NCBI RefSeq assembly: GCF_003932495.1
Contig: NZ_QZMT01000004.1
Location: forward strand, 124,001-188,000
Source: Guyparkeria sp. SCN-R1
Lineage (GTDB): Bacteria > Pseudomonadota > Gammaproteobacteria > Halothiobacillales > Halothiobacillaceae
Length of the DNA: 64,000 nucleotides
Direction of reading: 5' to 3'
Part shown: in pieces, positions 27,153-35,407 of the stretch
Position numbering within the stretch: the first letter of the stretch is position 1
How the letters are laid out: every line of letters starts with the position of its first letter
The notes under the pieces: generated by a model
Seen by the model: the letters and a program-made list of their open reading frames with translations, nothing else
Database searches by the model: none
What the model was told of the DNA's origin: nothing
Program-made: the position numbers and the translations under genes

Positions 27153-27182
27153 CACCGCCGGTGGGAATCGCACCGGGCGGTG
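27153..27182 (-). other. Intercistronic hairpin, ectA-ectB gap
   Basis: CACCGCC-GGTG, a seven-base loop and CACC-GGGCGGTG form an 11-bp stem with one bulged base in the 90-base gap. No T tract follows, so it is not an obvious terminator. Confidence 0.5.
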
Positions 27183-27192
27183 ATGTCGTTGA

Positions 27193-27666
27193 TCAGAGAT
27201 CGATGACGTAGAGGTCTTCCGGCTGATGGCCATCGCCGAGAAGCTCGCTGGAGAGATAGGGCTCGTTGCGGATCGAGCGACCCAGCTTTTCCGCCCAGCG
27301 GGTGAACAGGGCCTGGGAGGCCGGGTTGTCCGGGGCGATGGTCAGTTCGATGCGCTTGATGTCGCTGAACCAGTCGCGCTCCTGGAGTTCGTTCAGCAGG
27401 CGGGAGGCGACGCCCTGGCCGCGTGCCGAGGCATCGACGCCGATCTGCCAGACAAACAGCGAGTCGGGGTTGTCCGGCAGGCGGTAGGCAGTGACGAAAC
27501 CGACGAGGTCATCACCGTTTTCCGCGATGGCGCAGGTCGAGCGGAAGTGGTCCGCAAGCAGAAAGTAGAGGTAGGCCGAGTTGAGGTCGAGCGTGCCCGC
27601 TCGCTGGATCAGTTGGTGAATCCGACCCCCATCCTCGAGGCGCGGTTCACGAAAATGAATCGTCAT
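27193..27666 (-). CDS. ectA: L-2,4-diaminobutyrate acetyltransferase EctA
   Basis: A 157-residue GNAT-family enzyme that acetylates 2,4-diaminobutyrate with acetyl-CoA. Typical EctA sequences are LDLNSAYLYFLLADHF, VGFVTAYRLPDNPDSLFVWQ and the acetyl-CoA loop ARGQGVASRLL. The start at 27666 gives the standard N-terminus MTIHFREPRLEDG; the frame is open to 27789 but that would run across the promoter. It is first in ectABC, behind a good sigma70-type promoter. Confidence 0.96.
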   Translation of the reverse strand: MTIHFREPRLEDGGRIHQLIQRAGTLDLNSAYLYFLLADHFRSTCAIAENGDDLVGFVTAYRLPDNPDSLFVWQIGVDASARGQGVASRLLNELQERDWFSDIKRIELTIAPDNPASQALFTRWAEKLGRSIRNEPYLSSELLGDGHQPEDLYVIDL

Positions 27667-27727
27667 GCTTTTTTGCCTGTCCGCGTTAAGTTTCCAGCCG
27701 CGATCAGGTCCGTATAAGTGAGCGGCC

Positions 27728-27755
27728 ATTATAGGGCATGAGGCGCAAAGCTCAA
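27728..27755 (-). promoter_or_regulatory. Sigma70-type promoter for ectABC
   Basis: Read on the minus strand, TTGAGC (27755-27750) and a perfect TATAAT (27733-27728) are 16 bases apart, about 60 bases before the ectA start. Ectoine promoters in halophiles are induced by salt; no specific operator was seen. The rest of the gap, 27756-27970, holds no recognisable gene. Confidence 0.72.
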
Positions 27756-27970
27756 CCGGGCACCCCGGTCGGACAGGCCTGTCGACCACGCTGTAATGGC
27801 GCTGTCATGCGGTTTCTGGTGTCCACGCGTCGCCCCGATATGGCGCGGAATACTCTTGCAGGAGCGTGATCGGCTGATTGGCGTGAGGGGAGCGAGAAGA
27901 CGGTATGGCGGGGCCGTTGCGGCACCGATTGTTCTGGGCACGCGCCGCCCTTTCTTGCAGACAGCGGTTT

Positions 27971-28471
27971 CTATTGCGTGCGTTGCGGGGGCTGACGGTG
28001 AAAGGTTAGTGGGGTTTCACCGGCCGGCAGATGGGCGATATCGGCCAGGGTGTAGCGGTCGAGCACCGCCCAGAATGCCTCCAGGGCCTCGCCGAGAATC
28101 GGTGCCAACCGGCAACTCGCCGTGATCCGGCAGTCGCCGGCCTTCCCGAAGCACTCGACCAGTTCCCAATGACCTTCCATGTCGCGGGCGACAGCGCCCA
28201 GCGAGATGGACGACTCGGGGCGGGCGAGCGCCAAGCCACCACCCTTGCCGCGGCGCGCCTTGACGTAGCCGCGCGCGGCCAGCGTGTTCGCTACCTTCAT
28301 CAGGTGGTTGTAGGAGATGCCGAAGTAATCGGCGATCTCGCGGATTTTCGGCAGGGCAGTCGGTGCCGTAGCCCCATCCGTGGTGGCCTCCGACGCGGTG
28401 TTGCTGGCGGCATGGTCGGCCAGATACATCAGGAGTCGAAAGGCGAAATCGGTCTGCTGGTTGAGCTGCAT
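27971..28471 (-). CDS. nsrR: Rrf2-family NO-sensing repressor, NsrR-like
   Basis: A 166-residue Rrf2 regulator. The winged helix has YFGISYNHLMKVANTLAARGYV and the wing RRGKGGGLALARP. Three cysteines, C107, C114 and C120 (CFGKAGDCRITASC), are placed as in the [2Fe-2S]/[4Fe-4S] site of NsrR, although the first spacing is C-x6-C. About 18 residues rich in Ala, Ser and Thr (near 22-40) are inserted between the first helix and the HTH. NsrR represses NO-detoxification genes until its cluster reacts with NO. The divergent hemerythrin-nnrS genes and the operator between support NsrR over IscR. Confidence 0.85.
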   Translation of the reverse strand: MQLNQQTDFAFRLLMYLADHAASNTASEATTDGATAPTALPKIREIADYFGISYNHLMKVANTLAARGYVKARRGKGGGLALARPESSISLGAVARDMEGHWELVECFGKAGDCRITASCRLAPILGEALEAFWAVLDRYTLADIAHLPAGETPLTFHRQPPQRTQ

Positions 28472-28512
28472 GGCGTCCGTTCTCAGGGGTGGCTCAGGGT
28501 AGGGTCAAGGGT

Positions 28513-28541
28513 TTGTAATATGCAATCAGTATGCATATTCT
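28513..28541 (+). promoter_or_regulatory. NsrR-type operator overlapping hemerythrin promoter
   Basis: AATATGCA at 28517-28524 and TGCATATT at 28532-28539 form a perfect palindrome with a 7-base spacer. The 23-base length and sequence fit the NsrR consensus AAGATGYATTT-N-AAATRCATCTT. TTGTAA at 28513-28518 and TATTCT at 28536-28541 are 17 bases apart and could be the promoter of the hemerythrin-nnrS pair. Bound repressor would cover both hexamers. Confidence 0.75.
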
Positions 28542-28577
28542 GATCGGCCAGTACCAGTCACGCGGGAGGAGCCCCCG

Positions 28578-28982
28578 ATGCAACGTCACGAAAGCCTGCA
28601 GCCCCTGTCTCGCGAACACCATCAGACTTTGAAGATCGCACGGCGATTGCAGTGGGGCGAGCCGGATGCCGACCTGCTTCGGGATCTAACCGAACACCGC
28701 GGCGAGCTCGAGGCGCATTTCGCCACCGAAGAGTCCATTGGGCGTCAGGCGTTAAGGCAATGTCCGACGGATACAACCCTGGCAGGGCAGCTCGATCGGA
28801 TGCAACGCGAACACCGCCAGATCGAGGAGCTCTTGACCGCGGTGCTCGATGGTGACGGCGAGCAATCGAACTGCCATCGCTTGGGTGAATTACTGGTCGC
28901 CCACGTGCGGTTCGAGGAACGTGAGTTGTTCAACCACTTGCAGGAAGGTTGTCTGCCGGGGCAGGCAGGAGAACCGGCATGA
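28578..28982 (+). CDS. Hemerythrin-like HHE-domain protein
   Basis: A 134-residue hemerythrin-fold protein of the YtfE/DnrN kind. Likely di-iron ligands are His in LSREHHQTLK, the His/Glu pair in LEAHFATEE, His in MQREHRQIEELL and the His/Glu set in VAHVRFEERELF. Such proteins protect or repair iron-sulfur proteins under NO stress, or sense O2/NO. It is shorter than YtfE and lacks the N-terminal ScdA part. GGGAGGAG precedes the ATG. Its stop overlaps the nnrS start. Confidence 0.85.
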   Translation: MQRHESLQPLSREHHQTLKIARRLQWGEPDADLLRDLTEHRGELEAHFATEESIGRQALRQCPTDTTLAGQLDRMQREHRQIEELLTAVLDGDGEQSNCHRLGELLVAHVRFEERELFNHLQEGCLPGQAGEPA

Positions 28983-30187
28983 GCGATTGGCGTCACTGGC
29001 CCGTGCTCTCGATCGGGTTCCGGCCCTGGTTTCTGCTAATGCTGGGTTTCGCGACGCTGGCGATGGGTCTGTGGGCCGGCGTCTGGATCGTCGGTGGTTG
29101 GGGTGGGGCCATGCAGGGGCTGTTCGACGGCGGGCAACTCGACTGGCGCTGGCACGCCCATGAGATGACCTTCGGTGTCGGTGTGGCACTGGTGGCCGGC
29201 TTTCTGACTACCGCAGCGCAAAACTGGACCGGTCGGCGCGCCTGGCACCCGGCCGGTCTGCTGGTGGTGCTGGGGCTCTGGCTCGCGGCGCGGCTCGTGT
29301 TTCTGCTCATGGGGGGCAATCCGCTCTGGCCGTACCTCCTTTCGATTGCCGCCGAGATGGGCATCCTGTTCGTCGTCGCCCGGCTGATCCTGCTTTCCCG
29401 GCAATGGCACAACCTGTTGTTCGTGCTTGCGCTGAGCGGGATTGTCCTGGCGGATGCGCTGTTCGCCCTGCAACGACATGAGGGTGGATTGGCCGGCATC
29501 CACGGCTGGTTGGGGCTGTTGCCGATCGTGGCGATGCTGCTGTTCATCGCCCAGCGGGTGGTGCCGCCGTTTTCGGCCAACCGGCTGGGCATACCGCCAC
29601 GGCGCACCGGGCGTTACGTGGCGGCCATTCTCGGTGGTGGGCCGTTGCTGTTGTTCGTTACCCTGCTGGCCGCCCCCATCCTGCCGAACGCAGTGCCACT
29701 GGTCGGAGCGACGATCGCTGCCGTGGTCGCCGTGACCGGCGGTTATGCCCTGACTCGCTGGTGGCACCGTTCGGTGCTTACCGAGCCGATGCTGTGGCTG
29801 CTGTTCCTGGGGGTCTCGGTGGTGCTGCTCGGGCTTGTGTGGCTGGCGGGGGTCCTCGTTGGCTTGCCGGCCGGCGGGCTGGACGGCCCGGTGCATGCGC
29901 TGGGTCTGGGCATGCTCGTGGTGATGGCAATGGGCATGATGACGCGGGTCAGTGCCGGGCACACGGGCCGCCCGATTCACCTGCCCAGGTGGCTGCGGCC
30001 CGTGCTGGTGCTGATGTTGGCGGTGGTGGCCAGCCGGCTGCTGTTGCCGATCTGGCCGGGGTTGGAGCCGGTCTGGCTCGCGATCACGGCCGGAGGGCTG
30101 GCGCTGGTCTACCTGGCGATGCTGGTCGTCATCGGCCCCTGGCTGATCCACGAACGCGCGGATGCCCGTCCGGCGTCTCGTCGTTAG
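28979..30187 (+). CDS. nnrS: NnrS family membrane protein
   Basis: A 402-residue polytopic heme- and copper-containing membrane protein with about 12 helices. It starts with the NnrS signature PVLSIGFRPWFLLMLGFA and carries WHAHEMTFGVGVALVAGFLTTAAQNWTG-like text (WRWHAHEMTFGVG seen). NnrS relieves NO stress in Vibrio and Rhodobacter, and its genes are often in the NsrR regulon. The ATGA overlap with the hemerythrin gene and an AGGAG site fix the start at 28979 rather than 28949. Confidence 0.92.
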   Translation: MSDWRHWPVLSIGFRPWFLLMLGFATLAMGLWAGVWIVGGWGGAMQGLFDGGQLDWRWHAHEMTFGVGVALVAGFLTTAAQNWTGRRAWHPAGLLVVLGLWLAARLVFLLMGGNPLWPYLLSIAAEMGILFVVARLILLSRQWHNLLFVLALSGIVLADALFALQRHEGGLAGIHGWLGLLPIVAMLLFIAQRVVPPFSANRLGIPPRRTGRYVAAILGGGPLLLFVTLLAAPILPNAVPLVGATIAAVVAVTGGYALTRWWHRSVLTEPMLWLLFLGVSVVLLGLVWLAGVLVGLPAGGLDGPVHALGLGMLVVMAMGMMTRVSAGHTGRPIHLPRWLRPVLVLMLAVVASRLLLPIWPGLEPVWLAITAGGLALVYLAMLVVIGPWLIHERADARPASRR

Positions 30188-30190
30188 GGA

Positions 30191-31576
30191 TCAGATCACC
30201 TTGGAGAAGCGCTGACCATCGAGCGTGCCGTGGTACTCGTCGAAGGCCATGCAGACATTGCGGATCAGCAGACGACCGCGTGGCTGGACCTCGATCGAGT
30301 CGGGCGTGATGGTGACCAGTTCGTCGCGGGCCATGTCGGTCAGTTCATCCAGGGCTCCGGCAAAGTGACTGGCGAAGTCGATGTCGAAGCGCTGCTCCAC
30401 GTCACGGATCGATAGCCGGAAGTGACAGATCAGCTCGGTGATCACGTGGCGGCGCAGGATGTCTTCCTCGGTGATCACCACGCCCTTCTCGATCGGTAGC
30501 CGGCAGGCCGTCACCGCCTCGTGGTAGCGATCGAGTTCCTTGACGTTCTGACTGAACGCCCCGCCCACCTGGCTGATCGACGAGGCGCCCATGGCCACCA
30601 TGTCGCACTCGGCGTGGGTGGAGTAGCCCTGGAAGTTGCGCTGCAGCGTGCCCTCGCGCTGGGCGATGGCCAGCGGATCGTCGGGCTTGGCGAAGTGGTC
30701 CATGCCGATCAGCACGTAGCCGGCCTGCTGCAGGTAGCCGATGGTCGAGCCCAGGATGTCGAGCTTTTCCGCCGGGCTGGGCAGATCGTCGCCGGCGATC
30801 CGGCGCTGAGGCTTGAAGCGCTGGGGCAGGTGGGCGTAGTTGAAGATCGACAGGCGGTCGGGGTCGAGCTCGATCACCCGGTCGAGGGTCTTCATGAACC
30901 GCTCGCGCGTCTGAAAGGGCAGGCCGTAGATCAGATCGATGCTCACGCCATGGAAGTTCTGTTCCCGGGCGGTGTCGACCACCTCGCGCGTCTCCTCGAA
31001 GCTCTGCACCCGGTTGACCGCCTTCTGCACGTCCGGGTCGAAGTCCTGCACGCCGAGGCTGATGCGGTTGAAGCCGATCTCGCGCAGCAGGCGGATGGTC
31101 GCGGCATCGGCCTCGCGCGGGTCGATTTCGATCGAGTACTCGCCGGTGTCGTCCGTCTTCAGGGTGAAGTGCTCGCCGGTCTTGCCCATGAGCTCGCGCA
31201 TCTCGTCGTGCGAGAGGAAGGTGGGCGTGCCGCCGCCCCAGTGGAGTTGGTCGACCGGGCGGTCGTCGTCGAACAGCGCCGCCTGCAGTGCCATCTCGCG
31301 ATAGACGTCGTCGAGGTAGGGACGGGCCTTGGCGCGATCCTTGGTGACCACCTTGTTGCAGGCGCAGTAGTAGCAGACCGTGTCGCAGAACGGGATGTGC
31401 ACGTATAGCGAGAGCGGCCCGCCGGCGGCGTTGGAGCGTGCCGCGGCCGCCCGGTAGTCGTCTTCGGTAAAACCGTCGTGGAACTGCACCGCGGTCGGGT
31501 AGGAGGTGTACCGTGGGCCGCTGGTGTCGTAGCGGCGGATCAGCTCGGCGTCGAAGGGGATTTCAATCTGGCTCAT
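30191..31576 (-). CDS. hemN: Oxygen-independent coproporphyrinogen III oxidase
   Basis: A 461-residue radical-SAM enzyme that converts coproporphyrinogen III to protoporphyrinogen IX without O2. The cluster motif is C64-x3-C68-x2-C71-x-C73 in FCDTVCYYCACNK, the HemN pattern that separates it from HemW. LHWGGGTPTFL and GVSIDLIYGLPFQT are conserved. Its stop lies 3 bases from the nnrS stop on the opposite strand. Need for heme under low oxygen or with NO fits the neighbours. No FNR box was found upstream. Confidence 0.95.
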   Translation of the reverse strand: MSQIEIPFDAELIRRYDTSGPRYTSYPTAVQFHDGFTEDDYRAAAARSNAAGGPLSLYVHIPFCDTVCYYCACNKVVTKDRAKARPYLDDVYREMALQAALFDDDRPVDQLHWGGGTPTFLSHDEMRELMGKTGEHFTLKTDDTGEYSIEIDPREADAATIRLLREIGFNRISLGVQDFDPDVQKAVNRVQSFEETREVVDTAREQNFHGVSIDLIYGLPFQTRERFMKTLDRVIELDPDRLSIFNYAHLPQRFKPQRRIAGDDLPSPAEKLDILGSTIGYLQQAGYVLIGMDHFAKPDDPLAIAQREGTLQRNFQGYSTHAECDMVAMGASSISQVGGAFSQNVKELDRYHEAVTACRLPIEKGVVITEEDILRRHVITELICHFRLSIRDVEQRFDIDFASHFAGALDELTDMARDELVTITPDSIEVQPRGRLLIRNVCMAFDEYHGTLDGQRFSKVI

Positions 31577-31805
31577 GGGCGATGAACGCTGTGTCGTTGA
31601 AGGGTATAGGCTCTAACACGGAGTCTAGCGCCACCCGCACCGGCTCGTCCCCCGAGTAGAATGCTGGGAAATTGCCGGCGTTGCCGGCGGCCAGGACTTT
31701 TTTCCCGGCGGCCGACTGGCTATCCTCCGCGATCTTCCGCGCCAGAGGGTTGGGCCGGATGGCCGGATGGTCGGGTGCGGGACAGGATGGACACGGGAGA
31801 CGGGC

Positions 31806-32414
31806 ATGATCGGCGAGGTGTTGCAGGGACTGGATTACTTCGGGACGGCGGTGTTCGCCGTCACGGGCGCCCTGGTGGCCGATCGCAAGCGCATGGACCT
31901 GATGGGGTTCCTGATTCTGGCGACCGTCACCGGCATCGGCGGCGGCACGTTGCGGGATCTTTTGCTCGACCGGCCGGTCTTTTGGTTGACCCAATGGGAG
32001 TACCTGGTGATCGCCGCGGTGACGGCGATCGTCACCTTCTACGTCAGCAAGCCGTTCCACCAGCGCGCCAACTGGCTACCCTGGGCCGATGCGGTCGGGC
32101 TGGCGGCCTTCTGCGTGATCGGCACCCAGATCGCGCTGTCGATGGATGCCAACCCGATGATCGCGGTGATGATGGGCATCATGACCGCCGCCTTCGGCGG
32201 GCTGATCCGCGACGTGCTCGCCGGCGAGCCGCCGTTGCTGCTGCACCGCGAGATCTATGCCTCGGCCGCGTTGGCTGGCGGGATCGTCTATGTTCTGTTC
32301 GCCCATTGGCTGGAGTGGTCGATTGCCGCGGTGATCCTCGGGTTCACCGTCACCCTGGCCGTGCGCGGACTGGGTATTCGCTATCACTGGCACCTGCCGT
32401 CGGCGAACCGCTGA
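31806..32414 (+). CDS. TRIC-family (YicG/YadS-like) cation channel
   Basis: A 202-residue membrane protein with about seven helices and an internal duplication. Each half carries a glycine-rich re-entrant segment, GIGGGTLRDLLLDRP and AAFGGLIRDVLAGEPP, which identifies the UPF0126/TRIC family. Bacterial members are homotrimeric channels for monovalent cations. A GGGAGA site precedes the ATG at 31806; an in-frame upstream start at 31767 is less likely. It stands alone between hemN and the ABC exporter. Confidence 0.9.
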   Translation: MIGEVLQGLDYFGTAVFAVTGALVADRKRMDLMGFLILATVTGIGGGTLRDLLLDRPVFWLTQWEYLVIAAVTAIVTFYVSKPFHQRANWLPWADAVGLAAFCVIGTQIALSMDANPMIAVMMGIMTAAFGGLIRDVLAGEPPLLLHREIYASAALAGGIVYVLFAHWLEWSIAAVILGFTVTLAVRGLGIRYHWHLPSANR

Positions 32415-32460
32415 GGGCCGTGTCGGCTTCACTACACGCTTGACCAATCACGAGTGCTTC

Positions 32461-33405
32461 ATGAGCAATGCCGTCGAGATCTACGAACTCGAGAAGACCT
32501 ATGAGGGGGGCACGCATGCCCTCAAGGGCATCGAGCTTGCCATTGCCGAAGGGGACTTCTTCGCCCTGCTGGGACCCAACGGGGCGGGCAAGTCGACCAC
32601 CATCGGCATCCTCTGTTCCCTGGTGAACAAGACCGCCGGCTCGGTGCGGGTGTTCGGTCACGATCTCGACCGGGATCGGGCCTGGGTGAAATCCCAGATC
32701 GGTGTGGTGCCGCAGGAATTCAACTTCAACCAGTTCGAGCCGGTCGAGGAAGTCGTCATCAACCAGGGCGGCTTCTACGGCATGACCCGCAAGGCGGCGA
32801 AAAAGCGCGCCCACGAGCTGTTGAAGCAGCTTGGGCTCTTTGAGAAGCGCGAGGGCATGGCCCGAGCGCTGTCGGGCGGCATGAAGCGTCGCCTGATGAT
32901 CGCTCGCGCGTTGGTGCATGGCCCGCGCATGCTGATCCTCGACGAGCCCACGGCCGGCGTGGACATTGAACTGCGCCGCGGCATGTGGGACTTCCTGACC
33001 CAGATCAACAAGCAGGGCACCACCATCATCCTCACCACGCACTACCTCGAGGAAGCCGAGGCGCTGTGCCGGAATATCGCGATCATCAACGAGGGCCGGA
33101 TCGTCGAGCACTCCTCGATGAGGAACCTATTGGCCAAGCTCTCGCAGGAGACCTTCGTCCTCTACGCCCGCGAGCCGGTGGAATCGCTGCCGGAGATGCC
33201 GGTGGTCGGTTCGCGCCTGATCGACGACGAGACCATCGAGGTCGATCTCACCCGCGGCCAGGAGCTGACCGGCGTGTTCGACGTGCTGCGCGGTCACGGC
33301 ATCGTGATCGAGCGCATGAAGAACAAGACCAACCGTCTCGAGGAGCTGTTCCTGCGCCTGGTGCAGGACGACGATGCCGCCATCAACGCCGAGGAACGTC
33401 CATGA
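32461..33405 (+). CDS. ABC-2 transporter ATP-binding protein (YadG-like)
   Basis: A 314-residue ATPase of an ABC-2 exporter. It has Walker A GPNGAGKST, signature ALSGGMKRRLMIARAL, Walker B MLILDEP followed by the D-loop TAGVD, and the switch TTHYLEEAE. The last 80 or so residues are a family extension with KNKTNRLEELFLRLV. The start at 32461 follows a weak ribosome site; a TTG at 32440 is possible. It overlaps the permease gene by four bases. Substrate is unknown. Confidence 0.93.
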   Translation: MSNAVEIYELEKTYEGGTHALKGIELAIAEGDFFALLGPNGAGKSTTIGILCSLVNKTAGSVRVFGHDLDRDRAWVKSQIGVVPQEFNFNQFEPVEEVVINQGGFYGMTRKAAKKRAHELLKQLGLFEKREGMARALSGGMKRRLMIARALVHGPRMLILDEPTAGVDIELRRGMWDFLTQINKQGTTIILTTHYLEEAEALCRNIAIINEGRIVEHSSMRNLLAKLSQETFVLYAREPVESLPEMPVVGSRLIDDETIEVDLTRGQELTGVFDVLRGHGIVIERMKNKTNRLEELFLRLVQDDDAAINAEERP

Positions 33406-34238
33406 GTATCCGTTCAGAAAGCGATGCATTCGACCACCAGGGGCCGGGTGAGAAGGCGGTCGGCCTGACGCCGCGCGGGGCGTGGAATGCCTTCATGATG
33501 CTGCTCACCCGCGAGATCCTGCGCTTTGGCCGGATCTGGGTGCAGACGGTGCTGCCGCCGATGATCATGACGGCGCTGTACTTCGTGGTCTTCGGTCACC
33601 TGATCGGCCCGCGCATCGGCGAGATCGACGGGGTGCCCTACATCCAGTACCTGGTGCCCGGCCTGATCCTGATGTCGGTGATCACCCAGAGCTACGCCAA
33701 CTCGGTCTCCTCATTTTTCGGCGCGAAGTTCGCGCGTCACGTCGAGGAGTTGCTGGTCTCGCCGATGCCCAACTGGCTGATCATCGTCGGCTACGTCGCC
33801 GGCGGGGTGGCGCGCGGGCTGACCGTCGGTGGGGCGGTCACCCTGGTCGCGCTGCTGTTCGCCGAGCTCTCGGTCCACAGCGTCCTGAACCTGTTCGGCG
33901 TGGCGTTGATGACCTCGATCCTGTTCGCCCTGGGTGGGCTGATCAACGCGGTCTACGCCACGCACTTTGACCACATCTCGATCGTGCCGACCTTCGTGCT
34001 CACGCCGCTGACCTACCTCGGCGGGGTGTTCTACTCGATCAACATGCTCTCCGAGTTCTGGCAGCAGGCCTCGCTCTACAACCCGATCCTTTACATCATC
34101 AACGGCTTTCGCTACGCGATGCTGGGCATCTCGGACGTACCGGTGTGGAGCACCTACGCCATCCTCGCCGTAGGGATCGTGATCGCCTACCTCTACGTGC
34201 TGCGCCTGTTCCGCAACGGGATTGGTCTGCGGGGGTGA
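33402..34238 (+). CDS. ABC-2 transporter permease (YadH-like)
   Basis: A 278-residue integral membrane protein with six predicted helices. The ABC-2 signature runs FARHVEELLVSPMPNWLIIVG, followed by LTPLTYLGGVFYSINML and YNPILYIINGFRYAMLG, which match YadH. The ATGA overlap with the ATPase gene shows coupling. YadGH-type exporters are broadly distributed with undefined substrates. It is followed by the first cluster of palindromic repeats. Confidence 0.93.
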   Translation: MSIRSESDAFDHQGPGEKAVGLTPRGAWNAFMMLLTREILRFGRIWVQTVLPPMIMTALYFVVFGHLIGPRIGEIDGVPYIQYLVPGLILMSVITQSYANSVSSFFGAKFARHVEELLVSPMPNWLIIVGYVAGGVARGLTVGGAVTLVALLFAELSVHSVLNLFGVALMTSILFALGGLINAVYATHFDHISIVPTFVLTPLTYLGGVFYSINMLSEFWQQASLYNPILYIINGFRYAMLGISDVPVWSTYAILAVGIVIAYLYVLRLFRNGIGLRG

Positions 34239-34299
34239 GGTAGCAGCACCATCAGCCCCACGCCTCGAAGGCGGCGGGGCAATTCAACGCCACACGATC

Positions 34300-34461
34300 G
34301 TCATTCCCGCGAAAGCGGGAATCCAGCCAACGAAGTCGCGACATTCTTGGCTGTCAGTAACCCAGGAAGACGCACGGTGGCCCCAAAAGAGGGGGTAGGG
34401 GGATTGGTCTCGCTGCCTTCGAGGCGACAACGTTATGGATTCCCGCGTCCGCGGGAATGAA
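34300..34461. repeat. dRS3-like palindrome doublet 1
   Basis: A forward copy (34300-34326, GTCATTCCCGCGAAAGCGGG then AATCCAG) and a reverse copy (34436-34461) face each other, about 110 bases apart. Each has the core ATTCCC-N8-GGGAAT. The doublet with the sequence after it is repeated as the next unit, about 253 bases on. The gap 34239-35040 holds no gene, only this and the next two doublets. Confidence 0.9.
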
Positions 34462-34552
34462 GGGGGCGGTGTGGTTCGCGCGTGAATGTCGCGGGCATCC
34501 CAGCCTGACGTAGTCACCAGAGCCATTGGCCCGACGCGCCTCCCCCAGAATC

Positions 34553-34717
34553 GTCATTCCCGCGGACGCGGGAATCCAGCGATCGAAGCCACAACTTCCT
34601 AGGCTGTCAGTAACGCATGAAGACGCACGGTGGCCCCAAAAGAGGGGGCAGGGCGATTTGGTCTCGCTGCCTTCGAGGCGACTCCGTTGTGGATTCCCGC
34701 GTCCGCGGGAATGACGG
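34553..34717. repeat. dRS3-like palindrome doublet 2
   Basis: A forward copy at 34553-34579 and a reverse copy at 34691-34717, both with the variant N8 GCGGACGC or its complement. The interior shares long stretches with doublet 1, such as GACGCACGGTGGCCCCAAAA and CTCGCTGCCTTCGAGGCGAC. It is therefore a tandem duplicate of that unit. Confidence 0.9.
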
Positions 34718-34803
34718 GGCGGTGTGGTTCGCGCGTGAATATCGCGGGCATCCCAGCCTGACCTAGTCGCCAGATCCATTGGCCCGACGGCTTCCCCGGA
34801 ATC

Positions 34804-34961
34804 GTCATTCCCGCGAAAGCGGGAATCCAGCGATCGGAGCCAAGACATGCTCGGTAGGCTGAGGCGCAGGAAAGGCTAGCGGTGTACCCGCTTGGAAACA
34901 GTTGACCGTATTGGCTTCGTGTAACCTTGTTATGGATTCCCGCTTGTGCGGGAATGACGGG
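34804..34961. repeat. dRS3-like palindrome doublet 3
   Basis: A forward copy at 34804-34830 and a reverse copy at 34932-34961. The spacer before it matches the one before doublet 2 (GTGTGGTTCGCGCGTGAAT shared), but the interior differs from doublets 1 and 2. Confidence 0.88.
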
Positions 34962-35040
34962 TGCTGATGCTGAGTACGCCTCAACCGAAAAAGGCCGCTT
35001 GCCGGCCCATTTGCAGAGCATTCGCCGCCGCAATGTCGGC

Positions 35041-35400
35041 TCAACTCTGTTCCAAACGCCCCTCAATGGTGCCGGCCAGCACCCGCGCGTGGTTATGCTC
35101 ACGGTCCTTGGCGGCATAGAGGAGGGTGACCGATCGCTCGGCGGCAATTTCAGCCAGTCTCTCGACTTCCTCGTTGCCTTCAAGCTCATTCCGATAGCGT
35201 TCGGCGAACGCGGCAAACCGGTCCGGGTCATGCCCGAACCAGCGGCGCAGGGCGCCGGACGGGGCGACATTCTTGAGCCACTCGTCGTGATCGAGATCCG
35301 CCTTCTTCACGCCTCGCGGCCAGAGCCGATCGACCAGCACACGATAGCCGTCGTCGCGCTTGGGCGGATCAAAGACCCGTTTTGTTTGCAGGCGGCCCAT
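35041..35400 (-). CDS. DUF488 family protein (YeaO-like)
   Basis: A 119-residue protein of the DUF488/YeaO family, recognised by YRVLVDRLWPRGVKKADL, FGHDPDRFAAFAERYRNEL and the C-terminal VTLLYAAKDREHNHARVL. Function is unknown. Its ATG lies 7 bases after the stop of the small membrane-protein gene at 35408-35587, so the two are probably co-transcribed. A palindrome cluster lies downstream. Confidence 0.88.
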   Translation of the reverse strand: MGRLQTKRVFDPPKRDDGYRVLVDRLWPRGVKKADLDHDEWLKNVAPSGALRRWFGHDPDRFAAFAERYRNELEGNEEVERLAEIAAERSVTLLYAAKDREHNHARVLAGTIEGRLEQS

Positions 35401-35407
35401 CGTTTGA

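Noticed and set aside
31577-31805. FNR/Anr box upstream of hemN
   Set aside because: No TTGAT-N4-ATCAA-like sequence was found in the gap.
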